Assembly (NCBI RefSeq): GCF_002368035.1 | Contig: NZ_AP018223.1 | Location: 145,072-209,071 of the forward strand | Source of the DNA: Nostoc linckia NIES-25 | GTDB taxonomy: Bacteria > Cyanobacteriota > Cyanobacteriia > Cyanobacteriales > Nostocaceae | Length of the DNA stretch: 64,000 nt | Direction: 5' to 3' | Shown here: positions 27,745-36,290 of the stretch, one piece after another | Layout of the letters: every line of letters starts with the position of its first letter | How positions within the stretch are numbered: the stretch's first letter is position 1 | Notes under the pieces: generated by a model | The model's input: only the letters and a program-made list of their open reading frames with translations | Database searches by the model: none | What the model was told of the DNA's origin: nothing | Translations under genes and position numbers: made by a program

Positions 27745-30417
27745 ATGGCGACTATTGCTGGTACTCCCAACAATGATTTTTTGTCGGGCACTATTGGTGA
27801 CGATCAGATTTTTGGTGTTGGGGGTAATGATAATATCTCTGGTGGTGAGGGAAATGACCTCATCGATGGTGGACAAGGTAATGACACACTGTTTGGTAAT
27901 GGTGGCAACGACATCTTTCGGGCTAGTCAAGGAAATGACAGCATTAATGGTGGTGATGGTACTGACGTAGCAGACTATAGTTACTTGAATAAAAGCATCA
28001 CACTGTCGGGTGTGGGCACAATTACAAAAGCTGGCGGACTCGGACAAGACCAAGTATTTAAGGTAGAAACAGTTATTGCTGATGCCGATGTTGCCAACAA
28101 CACCATAGATGCATCTGGCTCTTTGCCTGGAGTATCTGCTACTGCTGACCTAGAAGCCCAAAGTATCTCTGCCAACAACGTTCCTGGTTTAGGGACATTA
28201 ACGTTTAATGTAGTCAACTTTGACAATGTTATCGGCACAAATGTCGCTGACAGCATTAAAGGCGATGGACAAGCTAACCAATTATTTGGTAAGGCCGGCA
28301 ATGACACCATCGATGGTAGAGGTGGTAACGACCTCATTGATGGTGGAGACGGTAATGACGACCTAGCAGGTGGTACTGGCAATGACACCTTCAAAGGCGG
28401 CGAGGGTAACGACAGCATCAATGGTGGGGATGGTATTGATACCGCAGACTACAGCAAGTTAGGTAAAACCATTACCCTCTCAGGTGTGGGCACAATCACC
28501 AAAGCTGGCGCACTCGGACAAGACCAAGTATTTAAGGTAGAAACAGTTATTGCTGATGCTAGTGTTGCCAACAACACCATAGATGCATCTGGCTCTTTGC
28601 CTGGAGTATCCGCCACTGCTGACCTGCAAGCCCAAACTATCTCTGCTAATAACGTTCCTGGTTTAGGGACATTAACTTTTAATGTAGTCAACTTTGATAA
28701 TGTCATCGGCACCAATATCGCTGACAGCATTAAAGGCGATGCACAAAAGAACCAATTATTTGGCAACGCCGGCAATGACACCATCGATGGTAGAGGTGGT
28801 AACGACCTCATTGATGGTGGAGACGGTAATGACGATTTAGCAGGTGGTACCGGCAATGACACCTTCAAAGGCGGCCAGGGTAACGATAGCATTGATGGTG
28901 GGGATGGTACCGACACTGTAGACTACGGCAAGTTGGGTCAAAGCATTACCCTCTCAGGTGTTGGCACAGTTACAAAAGGTGGCGGACTCGGACAAGACGA
29001 ACTCTTTAAAGTCGAAAAGGTTATTGCTGATGCCAGTGTTGCGAACAACACCATAGATGCATCTGGCTCTTTACCAGGGGTATTCATCAACGTTAACTTG
29101 CAAGCTCAAAGTATCTCTGCTAATAACGTTCCTGGCTTGGGGACATTAACATTTAATGTAGTCAACTTTGATAATGTCATCGGCACGAATGCCAGTGACA
29201 TCATTGCTGGTGACAACCAAAGTAACCAATTGTCTGGCAATGGCGGCAACGATATATTTAAGGCCAGTCGTGGTAACGACAGTATTGATGGCGGTGATGG
29301 CATTGATACCGCAGACTACAGCAAGCTAGGTAAAACCATTACCCTCTCAGGTGTGGGCACAGTTACTAAGTCTGGTGGATTTGGTACAGACCAAGTATTT
29401 AAAGTAGAAACAGTTATTGCTGATGCTAGTGTTGCCAACAACACCATAGATGCATCTGGTTCTTTGCCTGGAGTATCTGCTACTGCTGACTTAGAAGCCC
29501 AAACTATCTCTGCCAATAACGTTCCTGGCTTGGGGACATTAACATTTAATGTGGTCAACTTTGACAATGTTAAAGGCACAAATATTGCTGACAGCATTGC
29601 TGGCGATGAACAAGCTAACCAATTATTTGGTAACGCTGGTAATGACACCATTGATGGTAGAGGTGGTGACGACTTAATTGATGGTGGAGACGGCAGTGAC
29701 AAGTTAACAGGTGGTGCAGGCGATGACACCTTCAGGGGCAGCAAGGGTAACGACAGCATCGATGGTGGCGATGGCATTGATACCGCAGATTACAGCAAGC
29801 TAGGTAAAAGTATTACCCTCTCAGGTGTTGGCACAATTACAAAAGCTGGCGGATTCGGACAAGACGAACTCTTTAAAGTCGAAACTATTGTTGCTAGTGC
29901 TAGCGTTGCCAACAACACCATAGATGCATCTGCATCTTTGCCTGGAGTATCTATCACTGTTGACTTGCAAAATCAAAGCTTGGCTGCTAATAACGTTCCT
30001 GGTTTGGGGACATTGCCATTTACTGTAATCAACTTTGACAATGTTACAGGCACAAACGCCAGTGACAGCATTGCTGGCGACGGACAAAATAACAAATTGT
30101 TCGGCAATGATGGCAATGACACGATCTCCGGTGGCTTGGGTAATGACACTCTCTCCGGTGGCAAAGGTAACGATAGTCTTGTAGGTGGCTTTGGTGCAGA
30201 TAAGTTTTTCTTTGCCAGTATCAGCGACGGTCTTGACACAATCAAAGATTACAACTTTGGCCAGAGCGATAAAATTCAAATTTCTAAAGTAGGGTTTGGT
30301 ACTAATAGTCTTGCTGACTTTTTCTACGATACCTCTACTGGTAATTTGTCTTTCCTGGGAACTCAATTCGCCTTCTTGGAAAACGTTTCACCCAATATCA
30401 GTATTGATTTGGTCTAA
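27745..30417 (+). CDS. RTX (hemolysin-type calcium-binding) repeat protein with five long modules
   Basis: This is an 890-residue acidic protein of calcium-binding nonapeptides (GGxGNDxxx) without N-terminal signal peptide, as expected for type I secretion. RTX blocks alternate with a conserved 95-residue module starting DYSxLxKxITLSGVGT and ending VVNFDNVxGTN. The modules begin at bases 27973, 28447, 28921, 29314 and 29788, giving spacings of 474, 474, 393 and 474; the fourth interval lacks one RTX block. The C-terminus (ADKFFFASISDGLDTIKDY, then a hydrophobic end) is a typical secretion tail. No enzyme domain is seen, so a surface or matrix role is likeliest. No transporter is adjacent. Confidence 0.92.
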   Translation: MATIAGTPNNDFLSGTIGDDQIFGVGGNDNISGGEGNDLIDGGQGNDTLFGNGGNDIFRASQGNDSINGGDGTDVADYSYLNKSITLSGVGTITKAGGLGQDQVFKVETVIADADVANNTIDASGSLPGVSATADLEAQSISANNVPGLGTLTFNVVNFDNVIGTNVADSIKGDGQANQLFGKAGNDTIDGRGGNDLIDGGDGNDDLAGGTGNDTFKGGEGNDSINGGDGIDTADYSKLGKTITLSGVGTITKAGALGQDQVFKVETVIADASVANNTIDASGSLPGVSATADLQAQTISANNVPGLGTLTFNVVNFDNVIGTNIADSIKGDAQKNQLFGNAGNDTIDGRGGNDLIDGGDGNDDLAGGTGNDTFKGGQGNDSIDGGDGTDTVDYGKLGQSITLSGVGTVTKGGGLGQDELFKVEKVIADASVANNTIDASGSLPGVFINVNLQAQSISANNVPGLGTLTFNVVNFDNVIGTNASDIIAGDNQSNQLSGNGGNDIFKASRGNDSIDGGDGIDTADYSKLGKTITLSGVGTVTKSGGFGTDQVFKVETVIADASVANNTIDASGSLPGVSATADLEAQTISANNVPGLGTLTFNVVNFDNVKGTNIADSIAGDEQANQLFGNAGNDTIDGRGGDDLIDGGDGSDKLTGGAGDDTFRGSKGNDSIDGGDGIDTADYSKLGKSITLSGVGTITKAGGFGQDELFKVETIVASASVANNTIDASASLPGVSITVDLQNQSLAANNVPGLGTLPFTVINFDNVTGTNASDSIAGDGQNNKLFGNDGNDTISGGLGNDTLSGGKGNDSLVGGFGADKFFFASISDGLDTIKDYNFGQSDKIQISKVGFGTNSLADFFYDTSTGNLSFLGTQFAFLENVSPNISIDLV

Positions 30418-30703
30418 AAAGTGATACCGTTGGCGAGGCGATCGCCAGTTAAAGCTTCTTGTTCAAAAGTACTGGTTAGTACTTTATCAATATCAAATTG
30501 AGAGTCCTACAAACATGAGTAATTGTGTTTGTATTACAAGCTAAAAGTTGTGTTGCAAAGAAAGACGCTTGGCTAGAAAGTATGAATTGTCTCAACTTTC
30601 ATCACCCAAACTTCAAAAAGTTTTTGCAACACAATTACTTAGTATTGCTGGTCACGATTTACCCAGCTTTCACCTATTTACAGATTCAAGCAAATACAGA
30701 TGT

Positions 30704-30794
30704 CAATACTGCTCGCTTTGTGCATTTTTAACTCGGAATTGGGTTTTGGGTAAAGGTTAAAGGTTTTTTCTTTCCCCTTAACCGACAAGTATTG
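30704..30794. mobile_element. MITE-like element, family A, shortest copy
   Basis: A 91-bp element starting CAATACTGCTCG and ending CCTTAACCGACAAGTATTG. It is flanked by a perfect 10-bp TSD, ATACAGATGT (30694-30703 and 30795-30804). Its core is the purine-tract module (GGTTAAAGG...CCCC). Confidence 0.88.
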
Positions 30795-30944
30795 ATACAG
30801 ATGTGATGAATGCCATCTGTATAAAGTGGATAAAGTAGTGTGGTTGAATTACTTAAAAAAATCCTAATCTTTACAAGTTAATGCAAGAAAATTGCACGGC
30901 AGTTATCAGGCTGCACTGAAATATGTAGAACAGGGAACGCCGAT

Positions 30945-31090
30945 CTGACTTTTCACGTTATGTGGAAAAGCCAACGATTGACCTAACCCCCTAACCCCCT
31001 TCCCGACGCGGGAAGGGGGAAAATTCAAAGTCTCTCTCCTTTTAGGAGAGAGATTTAGAGAGAGGTTTTCCAGATACCGTGAAAAGTCAG
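30945..31090. mobile_element. MITE-like element, family E (9-bp TSD)
   Basis: Ends CTGACTTTTCACGTTATGTG and the complementary CAGATACCGTGAAAAGTCAG. The flanks AACGCCGAT (30936-30944) and AACGCTGAT (31091-31099) match at 8 of 9. The interior has two palindromes, CCCCTTCCCG/CGGGAAGGGG and CTCTCTCCTTTTAGGAGAGAG. Confidence 0.8.
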
Positions 31091-31284
31091 AACGCTGATG
31101 TACTTTATCAACCTCTTATTTGCTGTAACTTTTGATTTTATATAAAACTTCAATATTTTCAGTATATTCTGTAAGATAAATTCATTACTATGAATTTAAA
31201 TTTTGTGTATATTAAAAAACAAGTCTAAGTTAGAGACAATACTGTTTTGTTCATTCTAATATCAAAAATTGAGGAGTAAGCCTG

Positions 31285-32055
31285 GTGGCACTTAAGGTCA
31301 ATCAATTATTGAAGTTTCCAGTCAAATATTTACCAGCAATTACAGCTTTAATAACTCTTTTTTCGTTACCAGTTAAAGCAGCTACATTTTTAGTAACAGA
31401 TCGCACTACTTTTGGAGGTAATGATGAAGTTGATTGGGTGAGTTTAGGTAAAGTATTCAATCCCGTCAGTCCTGCTTTTTTACCTAACTCCTTTTCCGCA
31501 ACATCCGAAGGTGGTTTGGGGTTGGATGTAAATATAGCTCCAACTAATAATCCTTTAATTACCAAACCATTTGTCTTTCAAACTTCACCTTTTCCTGGTA
31601 TTCGGACTAACTTCGCCAACGGTGATTATGTTCTCTTCGGAGGTATAGACGTAACAGGTTTTGGGCCTAATGCTTCTTTTCCCACCGATGGTAACGGCGG
31701 CCCTTTCACCATTACTTTTGACAAGCCTGTTTTTGGCGCTGGGACTCAGATAGCTGTAGACGATCGCTTTATATTCGATGCATTTGTTTCAGCCTATGAT
31801 ATTAACGATAATCTTTTAGGTACTTTCTCGGCCCAAGGTACTTCCTCACTGCTGCTGGATAATTCCGCGCTTTTCTTGGGCATTCGTAGTGATGAGGCAA
31901 ACATCTCGCGACTCATTTTTAGTAGTTCTTTTCCCCAACAAGGTTTGGCTATCAATAAGGTGAGCATTATTGGAGTTCCCGAACCAAATTATACCTTGGC
32001 AATATTAATTTTTGGTGTTTCCGGTGGCGTTTTGAGGCTACGCCAACGAACTTAA
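31285..32055 (+). CDS. PEP-CTERM-like exported protein
   Basis: A 256-residue protein with a signal peptide (basic start, hydrophobic AITALITLFSLPVKA, cleavage near residue 32). The C-terminal sorting signal consists of VPEP, a hydrophobic helix (YTLAILIFGVSGG) and a basic RLRQR end. PEP-CTERM proteins are exported, processed by an exosortase and often linked to extracellular polysaccharide. The body is beta-rich and of unknown function. The start is GTG at 31285, supported by GAGGAG eight bases upstream. No exosortase gene lies in the window. Confidence 0.82.
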   Translation: MALKVNQLLKFPVKYLPAITALITLFSLPVKAATFLVTDRTTFGGNDEVDWVSLGKVFNPVSPAFLPNSFSATSEGGLGLDVNIAPTNNPLITKPFVFQTSPFPGIRTNFANGDYVLFGGIDVTGFGPNASFPTDGNGGPFTITFDKPVFGAGTQIAVDDRFIFDAFVSAYDINDNLLGTFSAQGTSSLLLDNSALFLGIRSDEANISRLIFSSSFPQQGLAINKVSIIGVPEPNYTLAILIFGVSGGVLRLRQRT

Positions 32056-32087
32056 TGCTCCCACAGTGTTGAAATAGCTCTAATTTA

Positions 32088-32211
32088 AGGGACTACCAAA
32101 TAAAAAAATATACAACCTTTCTTGTGGGGTGGGCGTCTCGCCCGCCCGTAGAAAGGGGCGGACAAGATGTCCACCCCACAAAACTGGATAATTTATTTCT
32201 TGGTAATCCCT
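32088..32211. repeat. Repeat element with AGGGACTACCAA ends
   Basis: Inverted ends AGGGACTACCAA and TTGGTAATCCCT (11 of 12) around a GTGGGGTGGGCGTCTCGCCC / TGTCCACCCCACAA core. It is related to the larger compound element at 16639. A GTGCGTTGTCGCG/AACACACCCTAC repeat follows at 32220-32299. Confidence 0.65.
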
Positions 32212-32300
32212 AAGAATTTAGTAGAGTGCGTTGTCGCGTAGCGTAACGCACCATCAATAATTCAAGGTGCCTTAGCCTATGGCATAACACACCCTACTTA

Positions 32301-33278
32301 TTACGTCTTGACAGGTAAACGAGAAATTGCCCATAAGAACGACACAAACATAAAGTAAATTACACCAACTAACCCAAACTCAATTAAAGGAATATAGGTT
32401 ACTTCATAAATTCTGCCTAAGCCACGTTCAGTTAGTGTATAAACGGCCAGTACGCTCACTAAGAAAGCTGCATAGATAGTGCGTTTAGTCCAGATACCGA
32501 CAGGTAAACCGTGGAGTTGGGTAATTACCAAAATGCCAATAAAACCAAAAAGAAATGTTGGCCATTTGCTCTGTCCCAGCATCCAAGACACAACTACACT
32601 GTGTAAAAGCACCATAATTTCCAAACTAAATGTCCACCAACGGTTGACATGGGTGCGGTTAAAAATCAACGATGATTGGAGCAGCAGCAAAAACATATAA
32701 AGAAATCCAATTAAGTGCCCCAGAGTCGCTTCCATTGGATGGTACCAAAAAGTGTAGATAGCGGCAAAGGAGAAAAAGTAGCCGTGGTACAACTTGATAA
32801 TTTCCAAAAACTGTCGATGGAATGGGACAGGATTACCAAAAAACAAACCGCGTCGAGGTGTTTCTAAAATCAGTACCAAGACTAATAGAAGTACGACTGC
32901 GCCTTGGGAAGCCCAAATTGAAGTATCTTGAGCCAGAGCATCGTACCAAATATATGTTTGGAGAAAATGCAAAGCTATAAACGTAAGATTAATACCAAGC
33001 ATCAAGTAATTAATTGGGTGCAAAGCTGATTTGTATTTCAGCCGCGTTTGCTGTGCCCACCAGATACACCCCCAGATGCTAAACTGATGCCCAAGATACA
33101 TACTCCAAGCCGTGACTCGACTCCAAAAAGTTGGGTTGGGAAGCTTCCAGTAGTACCAGTTTAATCCTTGGTCGGGAAGTTTGATGATGCTTGCAGGAAT
33201 GCTCCCACCCACCCAAATTCCGTAGGTGAGAAGAATACTGATAAAGATGCCTATAAACAATATTCGGCGACCAGTCAT
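32301..33278 (-). CDS. Polytopic membrane protein of unknown function
   Basis: A 325-residue protein with roughly eight to nine hydrophobic segments and many aromatic residues. The first segment (ILFIGIFISILLTYGIWVGG) starts right at the N-terminus. A WYYWKLPNPTFWSRVTAW stretch and several His residues (LGHQF, ALHFLQTY, LYHGYFF) lie at probable membrane borders. I do not recognise the family. The next gene upstream on this strand is an MFS transporter 113 bp away, so they could be co-transcribed, though a TTTAGAT heptamer array separates them. Confidence 0.72.
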   Translation of the reverse strand: MTGRRILFIGIFISILLTYGIWVGGSIPASIIKLPDQGLNWYYWKLPNPTFWSRVTAWSMYLGHQFSIWGCIWWAQQTRLKYKSALHPINYLMLGINLTFIALHFLQTYIWYDALAQDTSIWASQGAVVLLLVLVLILETPRRGLFFGNPVPFHRQFLEIIKLYHGYFFSFAAIYTFWYHPMEATLGHLIGFLYMFLLLLQSSLIFNRTHVNRWWTFSLEIMVLLHSVVVSWMLGQSKWPTFLFGFIGILVITQLHGLPVGIWTKRTIYAAFLVSVLAVYTLTERGLGRIYEVTYIPLIEFGLVGVIYFMFVSFLWAISRLPVKT

Positions 33279-33284
33279 ACTAAT

Positions 33285-33320
33285 TTTAGATTTTAGATTT
33301 TAGATTTTAGATTTGGATTA
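33285..33320. repeat. TTTTAGA heptamer array
   Basis: About four tandem copies of a TTTTAGA-type heptamer, a typical cyanobacterial short tandem repeat, between the two membrane protein genes. Confidence 0.7.
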
Positions 33321-33391
33321 AAAGACTTCAGTACCAGACTGTTGGCTAGAATTATTTAGCTTGGGTATCAAAACTTCAGAATTCTGAATTC

Positions 33392-34615
33392 TTACCTAGC
33401 TACACGTTCCACTTTTGGTTGAGATGCACTTTTAATTACTCGCAAACTCAAAGTCAAAGCTAACAGAATTACTAACGAGCCACTCAAGAAAGGAGCCGAA
33501 CTTCCAAATTTCATAAAGCTAGCTCCTGCCCAAGTCGGGCCGCCGATGCGGGCTAATGCAGAGGAAGAACTGGCAATTCCTAATATTTGTCCTTGTTCTT
33601 CTGGGGCTGTCATCTGAGATATCAAGCTGGTCAATATTGGCTGGCTGATACTAATTCCCGATGCCACAAGTATGGTGGCAATTAACAAGAAAATTAAGCT
33701 TTGTGAGAATCCAATTAGTAGTAACCCTAAACCTAATCCAAATATCCCTAAAAAAAGTAACTTGATTTCACCCAAATGTTTTTTGAGGAATCCGATAAGT
33801 CCTCCTTGAATGATTGTACTTACAATCCCCATGAAGGCAAAGAGATAGCTAGTTTGTTGAGGGCCCCAATTTAATTCTTGTTTAGACCATAAAGCCAATG
33901 TAGAGTCCATAGCCGCAACAGCAAAGGTCACTAAAAAGTAGATACCAATGAGGATAGACAACTGTGGACGCCTAGAGAGTTCTAGCCAGTTCAACTTTGG
34001 CTGATGGTATTGATGAGCTTGGATTTTAGCTTTGTTCTCAGAATTTAGGGATTCTGGAAGTAATATCAAAGCACAAAGCAATGCTAATAAAGATAATCCA
34101 CCTGCGAATAAGGACGGTAGATGAAAGTTGGCAGTGTTGGGATCGGGGCCTGTGAGAATACCTCCAATAGCTGGGCCGAGAATAAAACCAAGACCAAAAG
34201 CCGCTCCGATCGCGCCCATACCGCGAGCTCGATTTGCTGGAGTGGTAATATCTGCTATGTAGGCTTGAGCAGTGCCAATATTCCCTGCCATCATCCCGGC
34301 AAAACCACGAGCAATAAACAACATCCATAATGAGTTGGCAATACCTAACCCTATGTATGCAATTACAGAACCTGATAAAGTGAGTAATAAAATGGGACGG
34401 CGACCGTAGCGATCGCTAAAACCACCCCATAATGGTGCAAATAGGAACTGCATTAAAGAATAAATAGCTACAAGTAGAGTGGCTTCATTTGGATTTGCGC
34501 CAAATTCTTGAGCGTATAAAGGCAGTATCGGCAGGATAATTCCAAAGCCAAGTAAGTCTATAAATACAGTCAAAAATAAGACAAATATAGCTTTGCCATT
34601 ATTTTTATTCTCCAT
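33392..34615 (-). CDS. Major facilitator superfamily efflux transporter (TetA/DHA1-like)
   Basis: This 407-residue protein has twelve predicted membrane helices. The loop 2-3 signature is GGFSDRYGRRPILL (about residues 61-74). GFGIILPILPLYAQEFGANP opens the protein, and an antiporter motif C-like GAAFGLGFILGPAIGGIL (about 136-153) is present. Both signatures fit proton-coupled drug:H+ antiporters of the tetracycline/multidrug group. The substrate cannot be told from sequence, and no regulator of the TetR type lies beside it. Confidence 0.9.
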   Translation of the reverse strand: MENKNNGKAIFVLFLTVFIDLLGFGIILPILPLYAQEFGANPNEATLLVAIYSLMQFLFAPLWGGFSDRYGRRPILLLTLSGSVIAYIGLGIANSLWMLFIARGFAGMMAGNIGTAQAYIADITTPANRARGMGAIGAAFGLGFILGPAIGGILTGPDPNTANFHLPSLFAGGLSLLALLCALILLPESLNSENKAKIQAHQYHQPKLNWLELSRRPQLSILIGIYFLVTFAVAAMDSTLALWSKQELNWGPQQTSYLFAFMGIVSTIIQGGLIGFLKKHLGEIKLLFLGIFGLGLGLLLIGFSQSLIFLLIATILVASGISISQPILTSLISQMTAPEEQGQILGIASSSSALARIGGPTWAGASFMKFGSSAPFLSGSLVILLALTLSLRVIKSASQPKVERVAR

Positions 34616-34714
34616 AGGTGCAATTCCCTTTGATAAAAATATCTGTAACTTTAATTAGTTTTCTCAACATCAGGGAACGCTTGTCGAACGAGACTCATTC
34701 AAGCCAAACGATAA

Positions 34715-34888
34715 TCAATTCAACCAAATTTGTCGAATCTGAACGTGGTTGAGCCAAATTGCGTGGAACAAACCTACTATAAAAATCAAACCAATAATAC
34801 TACTAATGCAAGCAACTATTATCTCGTGCTTCCGTATAGCTTTTTGTATCTTCGCGTCTATGATGTCTTCTAAATCTTTGTATGTCAT
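34715..34888 (-). CDS. 57-residue single-pass membrane miniprotein
   Basis: This short frame runs from the ATG at 34888 to the TGA at 34715. It has an amphipathic charged N-terminal half (MTYKDLEDIIDAKIQKAIRK), then one membrane helix (IIVACISSIIGLIFIVGLF) and a short basic tail. The layout is typical of a real miniprotein rather than a random frame. It lies about 100 bp upstream of the MFS gene on the same strand, so it could be an accessory peptide, but there is no strong ribosome site. Confidence 0.5.
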   Translation of the reverse strand: MTYKDLEDIIDAKIQKAIRKHEIIVACISSIIGLIFIVGLFHAIWLNHVQIRQIWLN

Positions 34889-36170
34889 TTAATTTAATTT
34901 GGCTTAAAGTAAGAATGATTTTTGGGCTTATGTATTTATATTAAGCTGGAGTATGTACGGAACCTCTAACTTATCTGCCTAATTAGCAACAAGCTATTAG
35001 AGCTTATTACCAATTAAGCTTATTACCAATTCTTGAAGAAAGGTATACAGATAAATGAAAATAAGAATGAGGAAAGGCGTGAATTATATGGGAAGTTTAT
35101 ACAAAATAGTGTTTTAAGATAGTTTGACACAACTGAAACAATATTAGACTAACAGAAAACGAAACCAGGAAAAGAATACAAATTAACTTCAACTAAAAAT
35201 TTTGGCATTTAACATGCCAAGAACCTTATTGCTTGACGCAAGGTTCCTATATTACAGGACGCTCTACCTGTAAAATCTATAAGCTACGAAGTCATAATAA
35301 TACATTTTGCAAAATCTAGATAGTAGGTTTGTGATTTTTTTTATTCATAATTGTTAACCGATGTAACGAAAACTACAATCTGTAGCATAAGTGTTGTTCC
35401 TTAATACATATTGAATGGCTGGAAAAGTTTTCGATCGAAGAATAATCAATAGCAATAATTTCTTGAAACAGATTAGCTGGAGTGATGACTACTCATCAAA
35501 ACAGCTTTTCAAGTTACACGATAGCTACAGGCAGATTCAGTTAATTTATCATTTGGGTTAACAGCTTGTTATAGAAACAATAACATCCAGCACAATTAGT
35601 GAATTCAAGCTTTCCAGAGCATCAGCCGACGGAAGCCAGAATTGAAACAGGCTTTATCCTTGACTTTGAGACTTATTTTGCGTACTTCACTTTCTGAGAA
35701 ATCCGTTGTTTATTTAAGCTTTCGTTAAGCGGTTTTTATGGGCTGGCCTTTTTCCAGATCGTCCGAAACAACTCATAGTTATAAAACTCCCCGACTTTTT
35801 ATTTGAGCGTTTGAGAGATTTTACTGTTGACCTGGCTTAATTAAATCAAAAATGGATAAAGCAAAGCTAAGAGGATGTTTTAAAAATAGTGCCTCAGGCT
35901 TCCAAAGCTTTAAATTACTCCTATTCTCCTGGTTATTTGAGAAAGCCCAAACTGTGAGTTTTCGCCACAGATATGATTAAAAGTACCAGGTACAATCGAA
36001 TGTAGTAATACGTATTACAAGGTTTTGACTCTAGATATGGGGTTCTTCTCTTGTCCGCTCGTCGTGTTCGCTGATGATTAGGAACTAGCCAAACAAGCAT
36101 GACAAATAGTAAGATTTAGGGGCACAACATGTTGCGCCCCTACGATTATTTGTACTTTTCTTAATTTCAA
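34889..36170. other. 1.3-kb intergenic region
   Basis: No gene supported. It contains a cluster of three hairpins (35202-35273), a GTTTTAAAA repeat fragment at 35848-35886 shared with 25541, and a GGGGCACAACATG/GCGCCCC palindrome at 36118-36142 of a dispersed family also at 39837. Confidence 0.5.
35202..35273. ncRNA. Candidate structured RNA or terminator cluster
   Basis: Three consecutive perfect hairpins occur in 72 bp: TTGGCAT/ATGCCAA, GAACCTT/AAGGTTC and TTACAG/CTGTAA. No repeat copy elsewhere in the window and no ORF was found. Strand and function are unknown. Confidence 0.3.
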
Positions 36171-36243
36171 CGAGCGCGGAGGGATTTGAACCCCCGACCC
36201 ACAGAACCGGAATCTGTTGCTCTATCCACTGAGCCACGCGCCC
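36171..36243 (-). tRNA. trnR-CCG: tRNA-Arg (anticodon CCG)
   Basis: A 73-base cloverleaf on the minus strand. The acceptor GGGCGCG pairs with CGCGCTC (one G-U), with discriminator G. The D arm contains GGCTCAGTGGATAGAGC. The anticodon stem ACAGA/TCTGT encloses the loop TTCCGGT with anticodon CCG, reading CGG. The T arm is GGGGG-TTCGAAT-CCCTC. CCA is not encoded. Confidence 0.96.
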
Positions 36244-36290
36244 TTAGTCTTCTGCATTGTAGCACAGAAGCGATCGCATTTGCTCTCGTA

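Larger units (their letters stand above)
30418..31284. other. 870-bp intergenic region with two MITE-like elements
   Basis: It holds the elements at 30704-30794 and 30945-31090. Small frames at 30525-30760 overlap the first element and are not supported as genes. Confidence 0.55.

Noticed and set aside
28449..29777. Long Pro/Ser-rich antisense frames opposite the RTX gene
   Set aside because: They mirror the codon periodicity of GGxGNDxxx repeats and repeat with the same spacing; no ribosome sites or family features.
30525..30760. Two overlapping small frames after the RTX gene
   Set aside because: They overlap the MITE-like element at 30704-30794 and show no protein-like features.
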